Shown: positions 12,517 through 24,179, counted from the first letter of the stretch. The stretch is 64,000 nt of DNA from Benincasa hispida (GCF_009727055.1 NC_052359.1:11586771-11650770); one strand, 5' to 3'. Program-made: numbers and translations. The notes: generated by a model not told the origin, from the letters alone.

Positions 12517-12844
12517 ACCTTTCGCTACCTGGGAAAAAAACATGAAATAACAGAATGAGCTTCACAAAACTCAGTGAGTGGTAAGAAACTTTTAGAGTCA
12601 ATTTCAACTTATAAATAACAAACATATCATAAATACGAGATTACATTCAAACCTCAGTCTTGAATGAGTCTGTTCTCAACTCTATCTACACGCATGGTAG
12701 ATAGCTAAACTGATAACTATTTAGAATGAGTCTATTTTCTACCTACACACACGGTAGATAGTTAAGTAATACTAATCATGAACGCTTACGCTACTGAGTT
12801 CCCTTTTGTTCCCAATGTCGCTATGTGCACATAGCTCCCTACGA

Positions 12845-13000
12845 ATGAGCTCAGAAACTAGGCCCATCGGCCCTCTGACCATCCCATACGAGGTTCCTCC
12901 CATAGGCTCAGGAACTAGACCTCTTGGTCTTCTGACCATCCCGTGAGGTTTTACTTTCGGGCTCAGGAACTAGGTCTATTGACCTTCTGACCATCCCGAT
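12845..13000. repeat. Three degenerate ~55-bp tandem units
   Basis: The unit has the form GCTCAG(A/G)AACTAG..C..T.G.CC(C/T)TCTGACCATCCC and recurs around 12849, 12908 and 12960, separated by GAGGTT-type spacers. It is part of the solo LTR at 12183. Confidence 0.75.
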
Positions 13001-14306
13001 CACATAATCTCATTCATATGCTAGATACTCATTCATAATATAAGCATATAAAATTTACTCTAAAAGATATGCTTTAAAACTTAAAGGAAAGTACCACTCA
13101 CCTTGGTAAGGATAGGAATCTTTCTCTTAGAAATTCCTTGATCTTCCCGGGCTCCTCTTTTGAACTCTAATTCCAAATTCAACTTAAAGCTCAGATTACT
13201 CATAGTTCTAGGCTTTATCTCGAGCTACTTCCTTCTACAAATATGCTCTAAAATGTCTCAGGAAGCTCACCTCAAAATCTTAGCTCATAATTTCTCGCGG
13301 TTTGGCCGGAAGCTTCAAAATATCAAGACTGACCCAAGCTTACCCGATAGCTCAACCCTTCTGTTTTTTCATCATTAACCAGCTCGATTCCTTGAAGATT
13401 CTTCTCCGGAAGCCCTACCCTGAAAACTAGACTCATGTAGCTTTTAGGTAGCTTTGGAATCACTCCAAACACATGAATATTCTGGGAGAACTCCTCGTCC
13501 TAAGTTGATGCTATTTCCAGACTTCACTGTCCGACAGCATCTCCTCTTTTTGGAACCTCATGACCGACGTATGGCTTCTGCTACCAACGCATGCATTCCC
13601 TCATCAACGCATAGTCTCCTCCCAATTAGCCTTCACATACTCTTCTTCATGTTCTTTAAAGAGAATTTGAGTTCTCATCTGAAGTCTTTGGCCCTATTTA
13701 TAGGCGTCCAAGATTTCTCTAAGGCCAACACCTCCTACTTGGCCGCATGTCCAAGTGTCCTTTTCTTACAATATTAACGCAATCTTGCGTCATCGTAACC
13801 CAAGGTGTCTTGCTCCCCTTTTACCAACGCATATGTCTTCTTGTACATCCACCTCATTTGCTTAAGGTTTAAGATTTCTCCTCAACAAGCCATATGTCCA
13901 GATAACGACCTTGAATGCATCCATCCTTCATATGCGTTCATCTAACCACAAATGTGTCCATTCAAATGCTGCAACATTCCTATGTCCAGACATCACCCAT
14001 TGGCGCATGCATCCATCCTATGTTTGTGCCCTTGCGATGTCACCCTTCAAGCCATTGCCGCCTAGTACCTTTCCATATGCGACTCACTCCTCGATTATGC
14101 CATTTCCAATTAACGCAACTTTACTTTGTGCATCCCATTGACGCAACTTGGTCGCATATACTAGATGCTCGCAAGGCTCTTCCTTGGCCACATGTCCTCT
14201 ACCACATGGCTTACCTTTTCCCTATGTGCTCAACTAGGATTATGACCAATATTCTTCCACCGCATACTATTTGCTCAAGCCTTGTCCTATGCGTCCACAT
14301 TCCTCG

Positions 14307-15703
14307 TGTTGGATCGATATGGCAACCCTAGAGGAGGGGTGAATAGGGTTTAATTAAAAAAAATTTCTAAATTAATCCAATTAAACTAATTAATACACTT
14401 TTTTATAAATAATAAGAAAAATTCAATTTATGCAACAAATAAGATGACAAAAATGTGATAATTTAATTCTATAAAATTTTAGAAAATAAATAAGAACAAA
14501 CTAAAACATACAATAAATTGCTTAAATTAATTGCAAAAATAAAAAGAAAATAGTTAGAGAAGAAGACACCATAATTTTTATAGTGGTTCGGTCAAACTCG
14601 GCCTACTCTACTCCCCAAGCGCCTCTTGAGAATTTGAATAAAATCTTTCCGACTCTTTCCACGGATTAAAGCCCAACCGTTACACCACCGCTCTTTTTAC
14701 GGATTCAAGAGCAAACCCGATCCTTTCCACGGTTTAGGATCAAATCATTAAAAATGTTGGAATTTTTGAAGAATACAATACAACTCTCACTAGAATGGAT
14801 TTACAAGTTTAAGCACTCAACAAGTTTATCCTCACAATACAATAATACTCTCTCAAGAATAAGATGAAAAGAAAAAAAAATTGGGAACTTAGAGAGAGTA
14901 ACAATGGAACTTTTGAGTTTTAGAGGATTATGAAATATAAAATTTGTTGGTTTAAAATTTGGAAAGGAAGATGGTTTATATAGAGATGGAAAAATTTTTA
15001 GAAACCACAATTAATTTAGACCATTGGATTTTGGAAAAGAAAAATCAATGGGGGAGATTTTAAACTAAACTAGTTGTTAGATACAAACAAAATATAATAT
15101 TAAATTTCTTTTCTTTTGAAATTCATTTTCTTTTTAAAATTAATCCAAAAAATAAAAAATATATATACCATGTGTCAAAAACTAGCCGTTAGACACAAAC
15201 ATAAAATAATATTAAATTCATTTCCTTTTAATTCATTTTTGTTTTAAACTCATTCTCTTTAAAGTCAATCCAAAAATAAAAAACATACCATGTGTAAAAA
15301 AACTAGCCGTTAGACACAAACATAAAATAATATTAAATTTCTTTTTAATTTCAATTTTTTTATTTTAAATTAATCCAAAAATAAAAAATCCATCATATGT
15401 TAATCTCGTAATGATCCACCATTCAACCAATATACTGCCACATGTCAACATGCAAATGGTATGGTTATGCCACATCACCACGGTATTTTCTCTATAGACT
15501 TGTTTCGATCATATCATCTTTGTTTTAGCTTCGATTTTAGTGATTCAAAAGGCATTGGAATCGTTGTTCTGAGCTCTACGCTATGGACATATTAAAACAC
15601 TATGATTTTCAATAATTAAAAATTGAGTTTGTTATCATCAAAACATTGATTAATTAATTAATTAAAATTAATTAATTTGAGATTAAAGGCCAAAAAGCCA
15701 ACA
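14307..15703 (-). mobile_element. Solo LTR with perfect 5-bp target duplication
   Basis: The 1,397-base unit has matching termini TGTTGG (14307) and CCAACA (15703) and identical flanks CCTCG at 14302-14306 and 15704-15708. On the minus strand it starts TGTTGGCTTTTTGGCC and soon reads ATCAATGTTTTGATGATAAC, a common plant copia LTR start. It lies inside the solo LTR at 12183 and must be younger. Three A/T-rich segments repeat 'ACTAGCCGTTAGACACAAAC' with variations around 15070-15330, an internal tandem duplication of about 115 bases. Confidence 0.92.
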
Positions 15704-16342
15704 CCTCGGATGTCCAACGCATATAGCACATCTCTAACGTATAACACCAATGCATAGTATTGCCGTATGACACCAACGCATAGTGCTGCCACATACCATC
15801 GGTCGCATACCATCGGCCGCATGCGTAGCATCGTCGCATCCATCGCAAATCCATTGCGGAGCATCGCCACATGTGTAGCACGCCGCATACTCGATCAATG
15901 CGTGCGCGTACCATCGCTGCATATTCGATCAATGCGTGCGCATCTCCAGCGCCTTGCGCCTATGTCTACACAACTTGAGGCTACCGCATGCTCTACTAAC
16001 CTCTCAAACATAGGTTGCCGCATGCTTGTTCCTGCATAGCCTTTCCTCTCAGTCATACTTCAGCCTCTTTTAACGCCCAAGTAACCTCTCAAAACTTCAT
16101 GGTTAACGCATGGCACCACACTAACGCATTGTCAAATACTTAGTCTTTTTTTTTTTCCTTGGCTTCCAACGCATGGTTATACTTAACCAAATTTTTACTA
16201 GTTATGGCTTATCTCAAAGCTACTCAACAATCTATTTAAACACTTAGAAATTTCCTTCACTTCAACATAGAATTTAATTTTCTTTTAGTTAATCCCTTTT
16301 ATTTCCTGCTTAAGTAGGAAAAATGAAAATTCGGGTTTCACA

Positions 16343-16639
16343 CAGTCATAGACATGAACCTGAAGGAACATAAATCAGTCATAGATATGAACCTAAAGGA
16401 ACATGAATCAATCATAGTGTGCAACCCGAAGGTCCACAAATCAATCATAGACATGAATCCAAAGGAACATGAATCAGTTGTAGTGTGTAACCTGAAGGTC
16501 CATAAAACAGTCATAGACATGAACCTAAAAGAACATGAATCAATCATAATGTGTAACCCGAAGATCCACAAATCAGTCATAGACATGAACTCAAAGGAAC
16601 ATGAATCAGTCATAGACATGAACCTGAAGGAACATGAAT
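16343..16639. repeat. 33-bp array of the gypsy 5' LTR, reshuffled
   Basis: Nine complete 33-base units of the same types as at 4939, here in the order A-A-B-A-B-A-B-A-A. With the B'-B units left of the solo LTR (about 12118-12180) this LTR has 11 units against 9 in the other, and doubled A units at both ends. This fits unequal exchange after insertion. Both strands are again open by unit length. Confidence 0.9.
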
Positions 16640-18677
16640 CAGTCATATGTGTATCTGCCCAAATAAGAAAAGCTAACAAGAACCTTATAACTTAGCATGC
16701 ATTAGTTTTCATATAACTCTGTTACATTTTATATTTGTTTATCTTAGGAGTAAATTTTTTAGTATATCCTTAGTCAATAGTACATTTATCATGGTCCAAA
16801 ACAGTCCAATTCAATCAATCAATGTCATTAAATCTTGCAGTTCAATCAGTCATAATTTATAGTCCAAACAGTCTAGAATAATCAGTCAAATCAGTCTTAA
16901 CAGTCTCAAGAAATAGTCCAAATAGTCTTAAGTAAACAGTCCAAGTGGTAAGGACGATTGGTTCGCCAAAAGTCACTTACCTCAAGAGCTCAAACAATCT
17001 TAACTTTTATTTGCCCAAAAGATCACGAACCAAGTCCTAAGTGATAAACCAAAAATTAGGATTTCTAAAATAAGGCCAAAATTCTCAATCAACCAATTTA
17101 CATCATCTATTAAGGCCAATATTTACAGTCCCAAGGTCAAATTAGCTACCCAAATTGTCTCAAAATTAATCTTAAATTTGGAGAACAACACTTCAAAATC
17201 CTTCGAATCTTGAATCAAACCCTATACCAACAATCAAAATTAATTCCATCATTTAGAATATAGTTCCAATCCCAACTTAAACCAAATGTCTCCAAACAAC
17301 TTACCCAACACGTGGTTTGATCCCAAAACCACTTCGAAGCTTCAAAATCAACACAATCCAATAACTATATCACCAAAATCAATCTTTAACTTTAATAGAC
17401 GGCAACTTTAGACCTTTTAATCCAACTTCCAAAAATCACAATTCAAACAAAAGATAAGCCGACACTTAGTGGGTATCCAAAAATTCTTAATAAAGACCCC
17501 AAACCTTACAAAAGAAAAAAGGACGCCTAACAATTTTAATCTTATCGAAAAGCACCTTGAGTGTCTGCAAAAGGCAATTTCAACATCAAAACAATATGGG
17601 TAAGGCAAAACTTAAACCAAAATTCGATGGGTATTCAAGATCTTCCAAGGAAACTCATAAAACACCAAATAACTTACCCAAGATATCAATTCCAGTGACA
17701 ATGGCATCAGCGGCGGGGGCAACCATAGATAGGCAGTGGGTGTTGCTATTGGATGACATAAATTGTTTAAGCTAATGACTGGTAATGAAGGTCTTTCATG
17801 AGGAGAGTTTGCTAGAGTGAGAAAGAAGGGGAATTTCCAGTTTTACATATTTTATTCAACAGCAATTACGAACAAACTAGAGCTTCAAACAACGATCCAA
17901 CCATTCAAAACGATACTCTATATGTTCCTAACAGACTAACCAAATTTGAGCGATCTAATGGTTTAAACTTTAGCAATTGACAATTTGTGGAAGTTGTCGC
18001 TGAAAAACCGAATTACTTTCTCCATGATTTTCGGCCTCTTCCCCCAAGTTGAATTGGGTTGGGTGGGTAAAAAAAAACTCACCCACCTTTTGGTTTACAA
18101 ATTATTAAAGAGGTTTATTACCTCGTTATTCGTATTAATTCATATTTCTCACCTCGTTATTGCATCAACTCTTCTAATTACTCTCCTTCTATAATAATTA
18201 CCAACTCGATTCAACTCAACTCTGCGCGCCAAACATCCCTTAATTTAAAAAAATCTCAATTCTTTCATTTTTTTTTTCAAATTTTAAAAAGATAAATAAA
18301 ATATTTTATCACAATATCTCCAAAATCTCCAAAGATTCTATTAAATTAATAAATCAATTAACTTCTCAAATTACTTTAATTTAGGCTTCAAAAACCAAAA
18401 TTAAATGGCATAAATTCTATCAATTTGATATAAATTAAATCCTTTCAAATATTTAAATCAATTCAAAACTATATAAAATTAATTATGGCTCCAAAATCCA
18501 AAATCAAAGGGAGGCAAAATTCAACATTTTCAAGATAATTAGGTTGATTATCCAATCAATTAAATCCAATTTAACCAATAAAAGCTTTTCCATTATTTCA
18601 TTTAATTCCAATTTCCAAAAATGAAAGGGAAATTAAAACTCAATACTTTTAGATAACTAACTTAAATTTTCTTGAAG
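16640..18677 (-). repeat. 5' LTR of the gypsy-type element, part 2
   Basis: It is colinear with 5233-7136. It stops after AAATTTTCTTGA, so the final GGGATGTTACA of the other LTR is missing and unrelated DNA follows. It carries a MITE-like insertion at about 18045 that is absent from the other LTR. Confidence 0.85.
18045..18240. mobile_element. MITE-like insertion specific to one LTR
   Basis: About 195 bases interrupt the alignment of the two gypsy LTRs (other LTR: 6655-6665). The ends are imperfect inverted repeats: left AGTTGAATTGGGTTGGGT, right, reverse complemented, AGTTGAGTTGAATCGAGTTG preceded by a GTTTGGCGCGCAG block. There is no coding capacity. It inserted after the retrotransposon did. 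Confidence 0.65.
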
Positions 18678-19590
18678 CCCAAAATATGCCATGTGCAAGG
18701 TGAACATGAAATGTTTATCATATGGTCTTAAGAAAGAGATAAGATTTATAATGTTACCTCAAAAATGAAAAAAAAAATAATAATAAACATTAGTCCTCTC
18801 ATCTGAGGTTAACAAAGTTAGATAAAAGATCAATTTCCTATCGAACAACTCAAATTCAATAGCCTTTTGCACCCGCCTTCATAGACGAAAAACTTGAGAG
18901 CATAATATGAGAAAGTTCAATCAAGCTTTGAGTAAAGTAAAAAACCTTGGTATCCTTAAATTGAGAAAGAAACAAAGAAACAAACTATAACTCTAATGAA
19001 GTACTATATTTCCATTTAAGTTTCTAAGTGGAGATGGAAGATGAAAGTTCAAAGTCAGGGAATATTTTAGTAAAAAAAAGTTAAGGGTCAAGAACGAGCA
19101 TAATTTGTGACAGTCAAGAGACATCCAACTGAACATAAATGGATTATGTAGAGATGTCGCTTTAAAGATTTCAAACAACATAGATATTTGACATACAATT
19201 AATCAAGGCCAATGGTATTTACCTTGATATAACCAATTCACAAGAAAAAAATCTACAAGATATTCACTAACTAGTTTATTAGATGAATAACTCATAACAT
19301 CAACAATAAAAATGACAAGATCTTACATTGATGTCAATCAAATTGAACTCCACTCCCAAGGTATTTTACTATGAAGGTGGTTGTAAGCAAAATCACTACA
19401 CCAATCCAAAATTAGAGTTTTTACTAGAGGAAAAAAAAAAAAGAAAAAAGAAAAACATTTCACACTAAACTTTAAAATACAAGACAATTGTGCTTACCCT
19501 ACTTGCAAATGGATATCAATAATAGTGCATTAAAGTAAATAAGAAAAGCTTACATCCTTTATAGAACATGACAACATTAATTTCATTTTC
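18678..19590. other. Gene-free AT-rich DNA
   Basis: I see no supported gene, RNA or repeat unit. Short frames are isolated and have no recognisable domain. Confidence 0.5.
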
Positions 19591-20060
19591 ATCATTTTTT
19601 CTGAAAACGGTTCGATTCGATTCGATTTGATTGTTAAACCAAATCAAACTGAATTTTTTAAAATGTAAAACCGAATCGAATCGAACCGATTTATTGGTTC
19701 AAACTGCAGTTTGGTTCGATTTCAAATTCGGTTTTGGTATTTTTAAAAAATTCATATTATATTCTTTTTTAATTAAAAAAAAACGATTCGGTTCTATTCG
19801 GTTTTAAATTCGTTTTTGTTCTTTAAATTAAAAGTCTGTCTCTTATACACATCTAGATGTGTATAAGAGACAGATATATATGTGAGTTAAAAACGGTTCG
19901 GTTCGGTTTCAAACTCGATTTTCGAAAATGAAACTGAACCAAACAAAACTAATTCGGTTTCAAAATTTCTTCAAACCGGATTGAATTGCATTTTTTGGTT
20001 TTACTGAGTTTTCAGTTCGATTCGGTTTGGTTTATGCGGTTTGAATGACCACCCCTAATT
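19590..20060. repeat. GGTTCG/CGAACC-rich interspersed repeat
   Basis: Dense runs of GGTTCGATTCGATT, AACCGAATCGAATCGAACC and CGGTTCGGTTTC occur on both strands, closing with GGTTTGAATGACCACCCCTAA. Such sequences are common in plants as short DNA-transposon derivatives ending in CACCCCTA. It is split by the adapter sequence at 19836. Confidence 0.6.
19836..19873. other. Nextera mate-pair junction adapter (artefact)
   Basis: The 38 bases are CTGTCTCTTATACACATCT followed directly by its reverse complement AGATGTGTATAAGAGACAG, i.e. two Tn5 mosaic ends back to back. This is exactly the circularisation junction of Illumina Nextera mate-pair libraries and is not a plant sequence. It sits inside low-complexity repeat, where gap filling is error-prone, so the flanking sequences may not be adjacent in the real genome. 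Confidence 0.97.
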
Positions 20061-21109
20061 TCCTCCGTCCTCAAATATCATTTTTCAAGAATTGTATACT
20101 ATTATATTGTTGAGACAAGAGATAATCTTGAATAATGAGTAACACTAAACCTGTTATTTGTTGAAATTATGCATCTCAATAGATGTTGCTTTAAAGATTC
20201 CAAATTACATAAGATAGATATTTGACTTACAATTTAAACAATTCTGTAGGTATTTGCCTTGATAATTGATTTAAATGAGAGCTGCAAGATATTCATATTT
20301 AAATGACAATTACTAGACCTGACAATTAGTCAAAACTAATTTCCTTTTGAAGACCTAAATTGTCTCAAAGTGTACAAGGAAAGCACATCAAACCCCAAAG
20401 TTTCAAAGAAGCAAATTTCACCCACTCTTTTTCAATCAAATTTCAGGTACACTATAATCAATGATCATGTAGTACCCACATTCTTATCAATAACAATCAT
20501 GTCAAGAAGAGCAAAAGTTATCATCCAACAACTGACATTCTATTGATAAAGCAACATACACAACTGCAAACCACAAAGATTATGTAACAAAGTTCATTCC
20601 TCAAACCATAATAAAACTCTTAGAATCACTAAAACCAAATAAGATTTCCTCTATAAAAGAGTGATGGAAGGAGGAAAGGAAAATATGGACAAGGGAACAA
20701 AAACATAAGCAATAACATTCTTTAACACTTGAAAATATTTGGTTACATAGAGAACAAAAATAAACTAAACAGGTCAACTTGAAACAAAAACTGACAACAA
20801 CATTTCAAGTTAAAACTATTAATGGGATAGTGAGAAGACCAAAGTCATTATTTGTTCATTGAACTTATGTTTCAAAATCGTTGGAAAAACACGTTTCTAG
20901 AAGTCTGTTTTGGTTGAAGTCAGTCACAATTTCTCTTAGTTTTTATTTAACTAGAAAATTATGGGAAAATAAACTCATGGAAACTAAGCAATTGTGTATA
21001 AACTCCATTGTAATTCTCCTTGTAAAAATAGACAATGGAATTAGAAATCCTTTAGTCAAATAAAAGACATCGAGTAGAATAGAAATATAGCAAAAGCCAA
21101 TGTTGCTAT
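20061..21109. other. Gene-free AT-rich DNA
   Basis: Nothing beyond short random frames. A phrase near 19115-19200 ('AGATGTCGCTTTAAAGATTTCAAACAACATAGATATTTGAC') recurs in similar form near 20170-20235, indicating an old dispersed or duplicated segment of about 100 bases. Confidence 0.4.
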
Positions 21110-22445
21110 TGTTGGGGTTGATGTCCTAAATCTCGTAGGATCCTATAATTTGTAATTGTAATGTACAAACATTTTATTTATGTAATAAAATATGTGATGT
21201 TTTATTTCAAAATTAGTTGCATTAACCACAAACCAATAAACTTCATCCAGGGTTATCCTGTAGCTTAAACATGTATATAGAGATATATGGGTGGGTCATG
21301 TTTAAGTGATAACATAAATGGTCTGTATTAGATGTATAAGGTTGGATACCTTATCCTGGTGACACTATGAGTATGACCCGCTTTGTAGATATTACAATTG
21401 TTGTAAAGTGCTACAAATGATCTGATCTTGATTATTCATGTGGAGACATATGAGTGGGGATATTCTATACAAAGGAGTTTGTATAATACCGGACCACGAA
21501 ATGTTTAGTCTCGTTATATTAACACTGTTCATAATAGAGATTTTCATTTCACCAGGATGACCATAGGTAACATGACCTGAATCCTGAGTGAGTTGTGAAC
21601 TTCTGCCTATGAGGGTTGTCCTTTGATTTGTATGGGTGAGAGTGGCCAGATTGTCGAATCAATAAGCTTACCATTTTGAGGATTCGTCTGATTGAGGAGC
21701 TGGGAACACAACTACACAATAAAGAATTCACTCCTTCCCCAATATCGGGGCAAGTAGACAAAGTGCTCCCTTAAAGGCTGATTTCAGGCTTGAATAATGT
21801 GGTGCCACACCCTCTCCTGGCCCAAGAGGGGGTTGATCATAGTTGGACTATGATTTATTGTTCATTAGAGAGATCAGTTGTACTTACGAGCAATTTGTAA
21901 AGGGTCCTCGTAATGTTGATTGGTTATATCCAATGGACACAAAAATATATATAGTGCAAAGAGTGCAACTTTCGATCTTTAGTGGAATACCCGACAGTTG
22001 ACGGATGTTGAATAATTTAATTAAAAAAAGTTTAATTAATTATTCATGTACCGTTGGAGTTTTAAGCTACAGATCCATGAGGTCCCATCGGTAGCTCAAC
22101 AAGATTTAATGAGAATAAGTTTTTGGATTAATTTGAATTGTTCAAATTAATTGAGGGAATTAATTATATAGGTTATAATTAATTTATTTTTTATTATATT
22201 TGATATAATTTCTATAATATATTTGATACATTATATTATTTATGAGAGGAAATAAATATTTGAATATGATTCAAATTTAACTTTAGGAATTGGATTCATA
22301 TTGTTAAATTTAATGTAAATATGATCTATATTAAAATCCATTTGTGAGAGAGAAATGAAATTATAGGTCATATTGTATTTTATGCAATATAAAAACTATA
22401 GGTTATATGTTATATATGATATAACATATAGTTATGTATATATAT
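21110..22445 (+). mobile_element. Copia-type LTR fragment
   Basis: It starts TGTTGGGGTTGATGTCC and is colinear with the minus-strand LTRs that start at 57198, 61315 and beyond 64000: the blocks GACACTATGAGTATGACCCG, GGTAACATGACCTGAATCCTGAG and CCTCTCCTGGCCCAAGAGGG occur in the same order. It stops around 22445, where a CACTA-type terminus begins, and its U5 end is not found nearby. A perfect 11-bp inverted repeat with a 3-base loop lies at 22405-22429. Confidence 0.8.
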
Positions 22446-23292
22446 CACTACAAGAATTTTGGGTTTTAATGTCGGTTGAAAAAAGTGAAATTGGATGTAT
22501 AATGTCGATTTTAAAAAACGGATCTTTAATGTCAGTTTTAAATCGACATTCAAGATGGGCTACAATGTCGGTTTAAAACCGACATTAAAGACCTCTCATT
22601 TATTTTTATTTTTTTAAAACTTTATTAAAAAATATCTTCTTCATTTCATATCAAATATTTTCTCTCCTTTCAATTCTCTCTTACTAAACCCTCTCTACTC
22701 CTTAGCGTGGCCATGCGAATCACTTTCGATCGTCATCATCACCGGTGTTGCTTGGATCTCCATCGTCATGGGCTTCTTCCAGTGGTGGGTCATCGTCATG
22801 GGTGTTCTCTGGTTGGTTTTCGTCGTCGCGTAGGTGTTCTTCGGTTGGTTTTTGTCGTCGCATGGGCGTTGTTCTTCTGTTTGTTCTTTCGATGGCTATT
22901 CGTCATTGTTGTTCTTCTGGTGGTTCAGCTCGCCGTTCGTCTAGCTTATTCCGGTCGTGGAGGTGGGTTGTTGGCGTAGATCTATAGATTTAGTTGTGGG
23001 CTTTTCCTATCCGATCATCTATTTGCTCAATCTACTCGTGGGTCTTCCGATCCGGTCGTTGGCGTTGTATTTTTGTTAGATCTGTCGTCTCAACTCTGTT
23101 CACAAGGTCCGGTGCTCGCCAGTGTTCCAATTTTTGAGCTCTGGTTCGGATCTCTTCAAGTTTGTGGGTTGTTTAAGTTGTTTGCTTGGAAAGGTAAAAA
23201 AAAATTTCATATGAATTTTTAATTTAGTAATTTAAAGTTATTTCATTCCTTTTATTTTTATTTTAATGATTAAGATTTTTGAAATTTTGAAG

Positions 23293-23488
23293 TTCAAATC
23301 GGCATCTTCGAGAAGCACACAGAAGCATTGTTTGGTAGACCAGAAATTGCTATAACACCTCAAGGAACCATCGATCCCTCCAAAGATGAACAGTTGAAGA
23401 TTAGCTTTGGTGGTATGAAGGGATTGGTTTTAGAAGCTGTCACTTTTGGTTCTTTCCTCTGGGATGTTGAAAGCTATGTGGATTCAAG
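23293..23488 (+). pseudogene. Exon-like host gene fragment
   Basis: The segment has an AG before it (23291-23292) and a GT donor (23489), and stays open for 64 codons with well-balanced codon use: QIGIFEKHTEALFGRPEI..., KISFGGMKGLVLEAVTFG, WDVESYVDS. This reads like a real, conserved plant protein exon, unlike the surrounding sequence. I do not recognise the family. Continuing past the donor gives a stop within eight codons. A second possible exon is at 24180-24215. It may be captured host sequence in a CACTA-type element or simply a gene remnant. Confidence 0.5.
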
Positions 23489-23754
23489 GTACCATTATGT
23501 TGTGAGCTGAGCTAAATGCCATTCCTGCCAGAAGTATGTTTGTACTAATACCAACTTAATCAGTGCGGGTCATGCTGTATATTAACTACATATGTGATTA
23601 AAAACAATACAAATTTAGAGGGAAAGAGTTTCATTTTTTAGGCTTTATAGGAATTTTCACAACATACTGTTACAGAATTCGTTTCAACTTTCTTCCCTTC
23701 TTTTTGTGCACAATACACATCGACACGTTCTGTTACCTTTGAACATATTACTTA

Positions 23755-24157
23755 GAAATTTGTTAATGTTTGAATGAAATTAGTTAAAAAAATATGTATT
23801 TGGTTGATAGTCTTGCTTGGTGTGGTTCAAGTGTATATCAAAATCCTTTTCTTTCAATCATATATAAACTAATTTGGTCTTACTTGGTTGATTAAGCTTG
23901 ATTGATGTGATTCAAGTGTTATTTCATTAATTTTATGTTTTGTTTCAATGATTAAGCCTCTTGAAATTTGTTAATGTTAGAATGAAATTAGTTAAAGAAA
24001 CATGTACTTGGTTGATAGTCTTGCTTGGTGTGGTTCAAGTGTATATCAAAATCCTTTTCTTTCAATTATATATAACTAATTTGGTCTTACTTGGTTGATT
24101 AAGCTTGATTAATGCGGTTCAAGTGTTATTTCATTAATTTTATGTTTTGTTCCAATT
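23755..24157. repeat. 208-bp tandem duplication
   Basis: The units start with GAAATTTGTTAATGTT at 23755 and 23963 and share nearly the whole length, including CTTGCTTGGTGTGGTTCAAG. The few differences indicate a fairly recent duplication. It lies in what would be the intron between the two exon-like segments. Confidence 0.9.
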
Positions 24158-24179
24158 GTCAAGCTACTCCTTATTTCAG

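Larger units (their letters stand above)
12183..16342. mobile_element. Solo LTR inserted in the gypsy 5' LTR
   Basis: TGTTACACCCCACCC ... GGGTTTCACA (TG..CA) splits the 33-base array. The flanks TAGTC (12178-12182) and CAGTC (16343-16347) fit a 5-bp target duplication with one change. Without the nested solo LTR at 14307 it is about 2.76 kb. No polyprotein or primer site is present, so it is a solo LTR or a large non-coding derivative; the strand is undetermined. It has two local tandem repeats and many AACGCAT motifs. Confidence 0.7.
4467..18677 (-). mobile_element. Non-autonomous gypsy-type LTR retrotransposon with nested insertions
   Basis: Two long LTRs beginning (plus-strand view) TGTAACGACCCAAC flank an internal region at 7153-11642. 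The primer-binding site for initiator tRNA-Met lies beside the right LTR and a purine-rich tract beside the left one, so the element runs right to left. Without the nested solo LTR the internal part is only about 2.4 kb and holds no gag, RT or integrase, so it would depend on a relative for mobility. The last bases before the 3' LTR (minus strand: GACTTGAACTTTCAAGGGC) look like the sequence downstream of pol in chromovirus-type gypsy elements. The right LTR lacks its terminal ~15 bases, so only one candidate target duplication (TTTAT, 4462-4466) remains. Confidence 0.8.

Noticed and set aside
13911..14331. 138-codon plus-strand frame as a gene
   Set aside because: It lies within the solo LTR at 12183 and runs into the border of the inner solo LTR at 14307; composition follows LTR motifs (AACGCAT and related) and no domain is visible.
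15658..16039. Four overlapping frames in a GC-richer stretch
   Set aside because: All are shadows of short GCATCG/AACGCAT-type repetition in the LTR; none has a consistent homologue or signal.
16338..16695. Overlapping 113-codon frames on both strands as repeat-protein genes
   Set aside because: They arise from a 33-base unit without stops; there is no independent start context, no domain, and the two strands cannot both be under coding selection.
19836..19873. Perfect 38-base palindrome as a regulatory hairpin or transposon end
   Set aside because: It is identical to back-to-back Tn5 mosaic ends of a sequencing library; an artefact explains it fully.
22707..22987. Arg/Ser/Val-rich frames of 80-90 codons
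   Set aside because: They result from repeated TCGTC and GGTTGG runs in the leader after the CACTA tip; two frames are equally open and neither looks like a protein.
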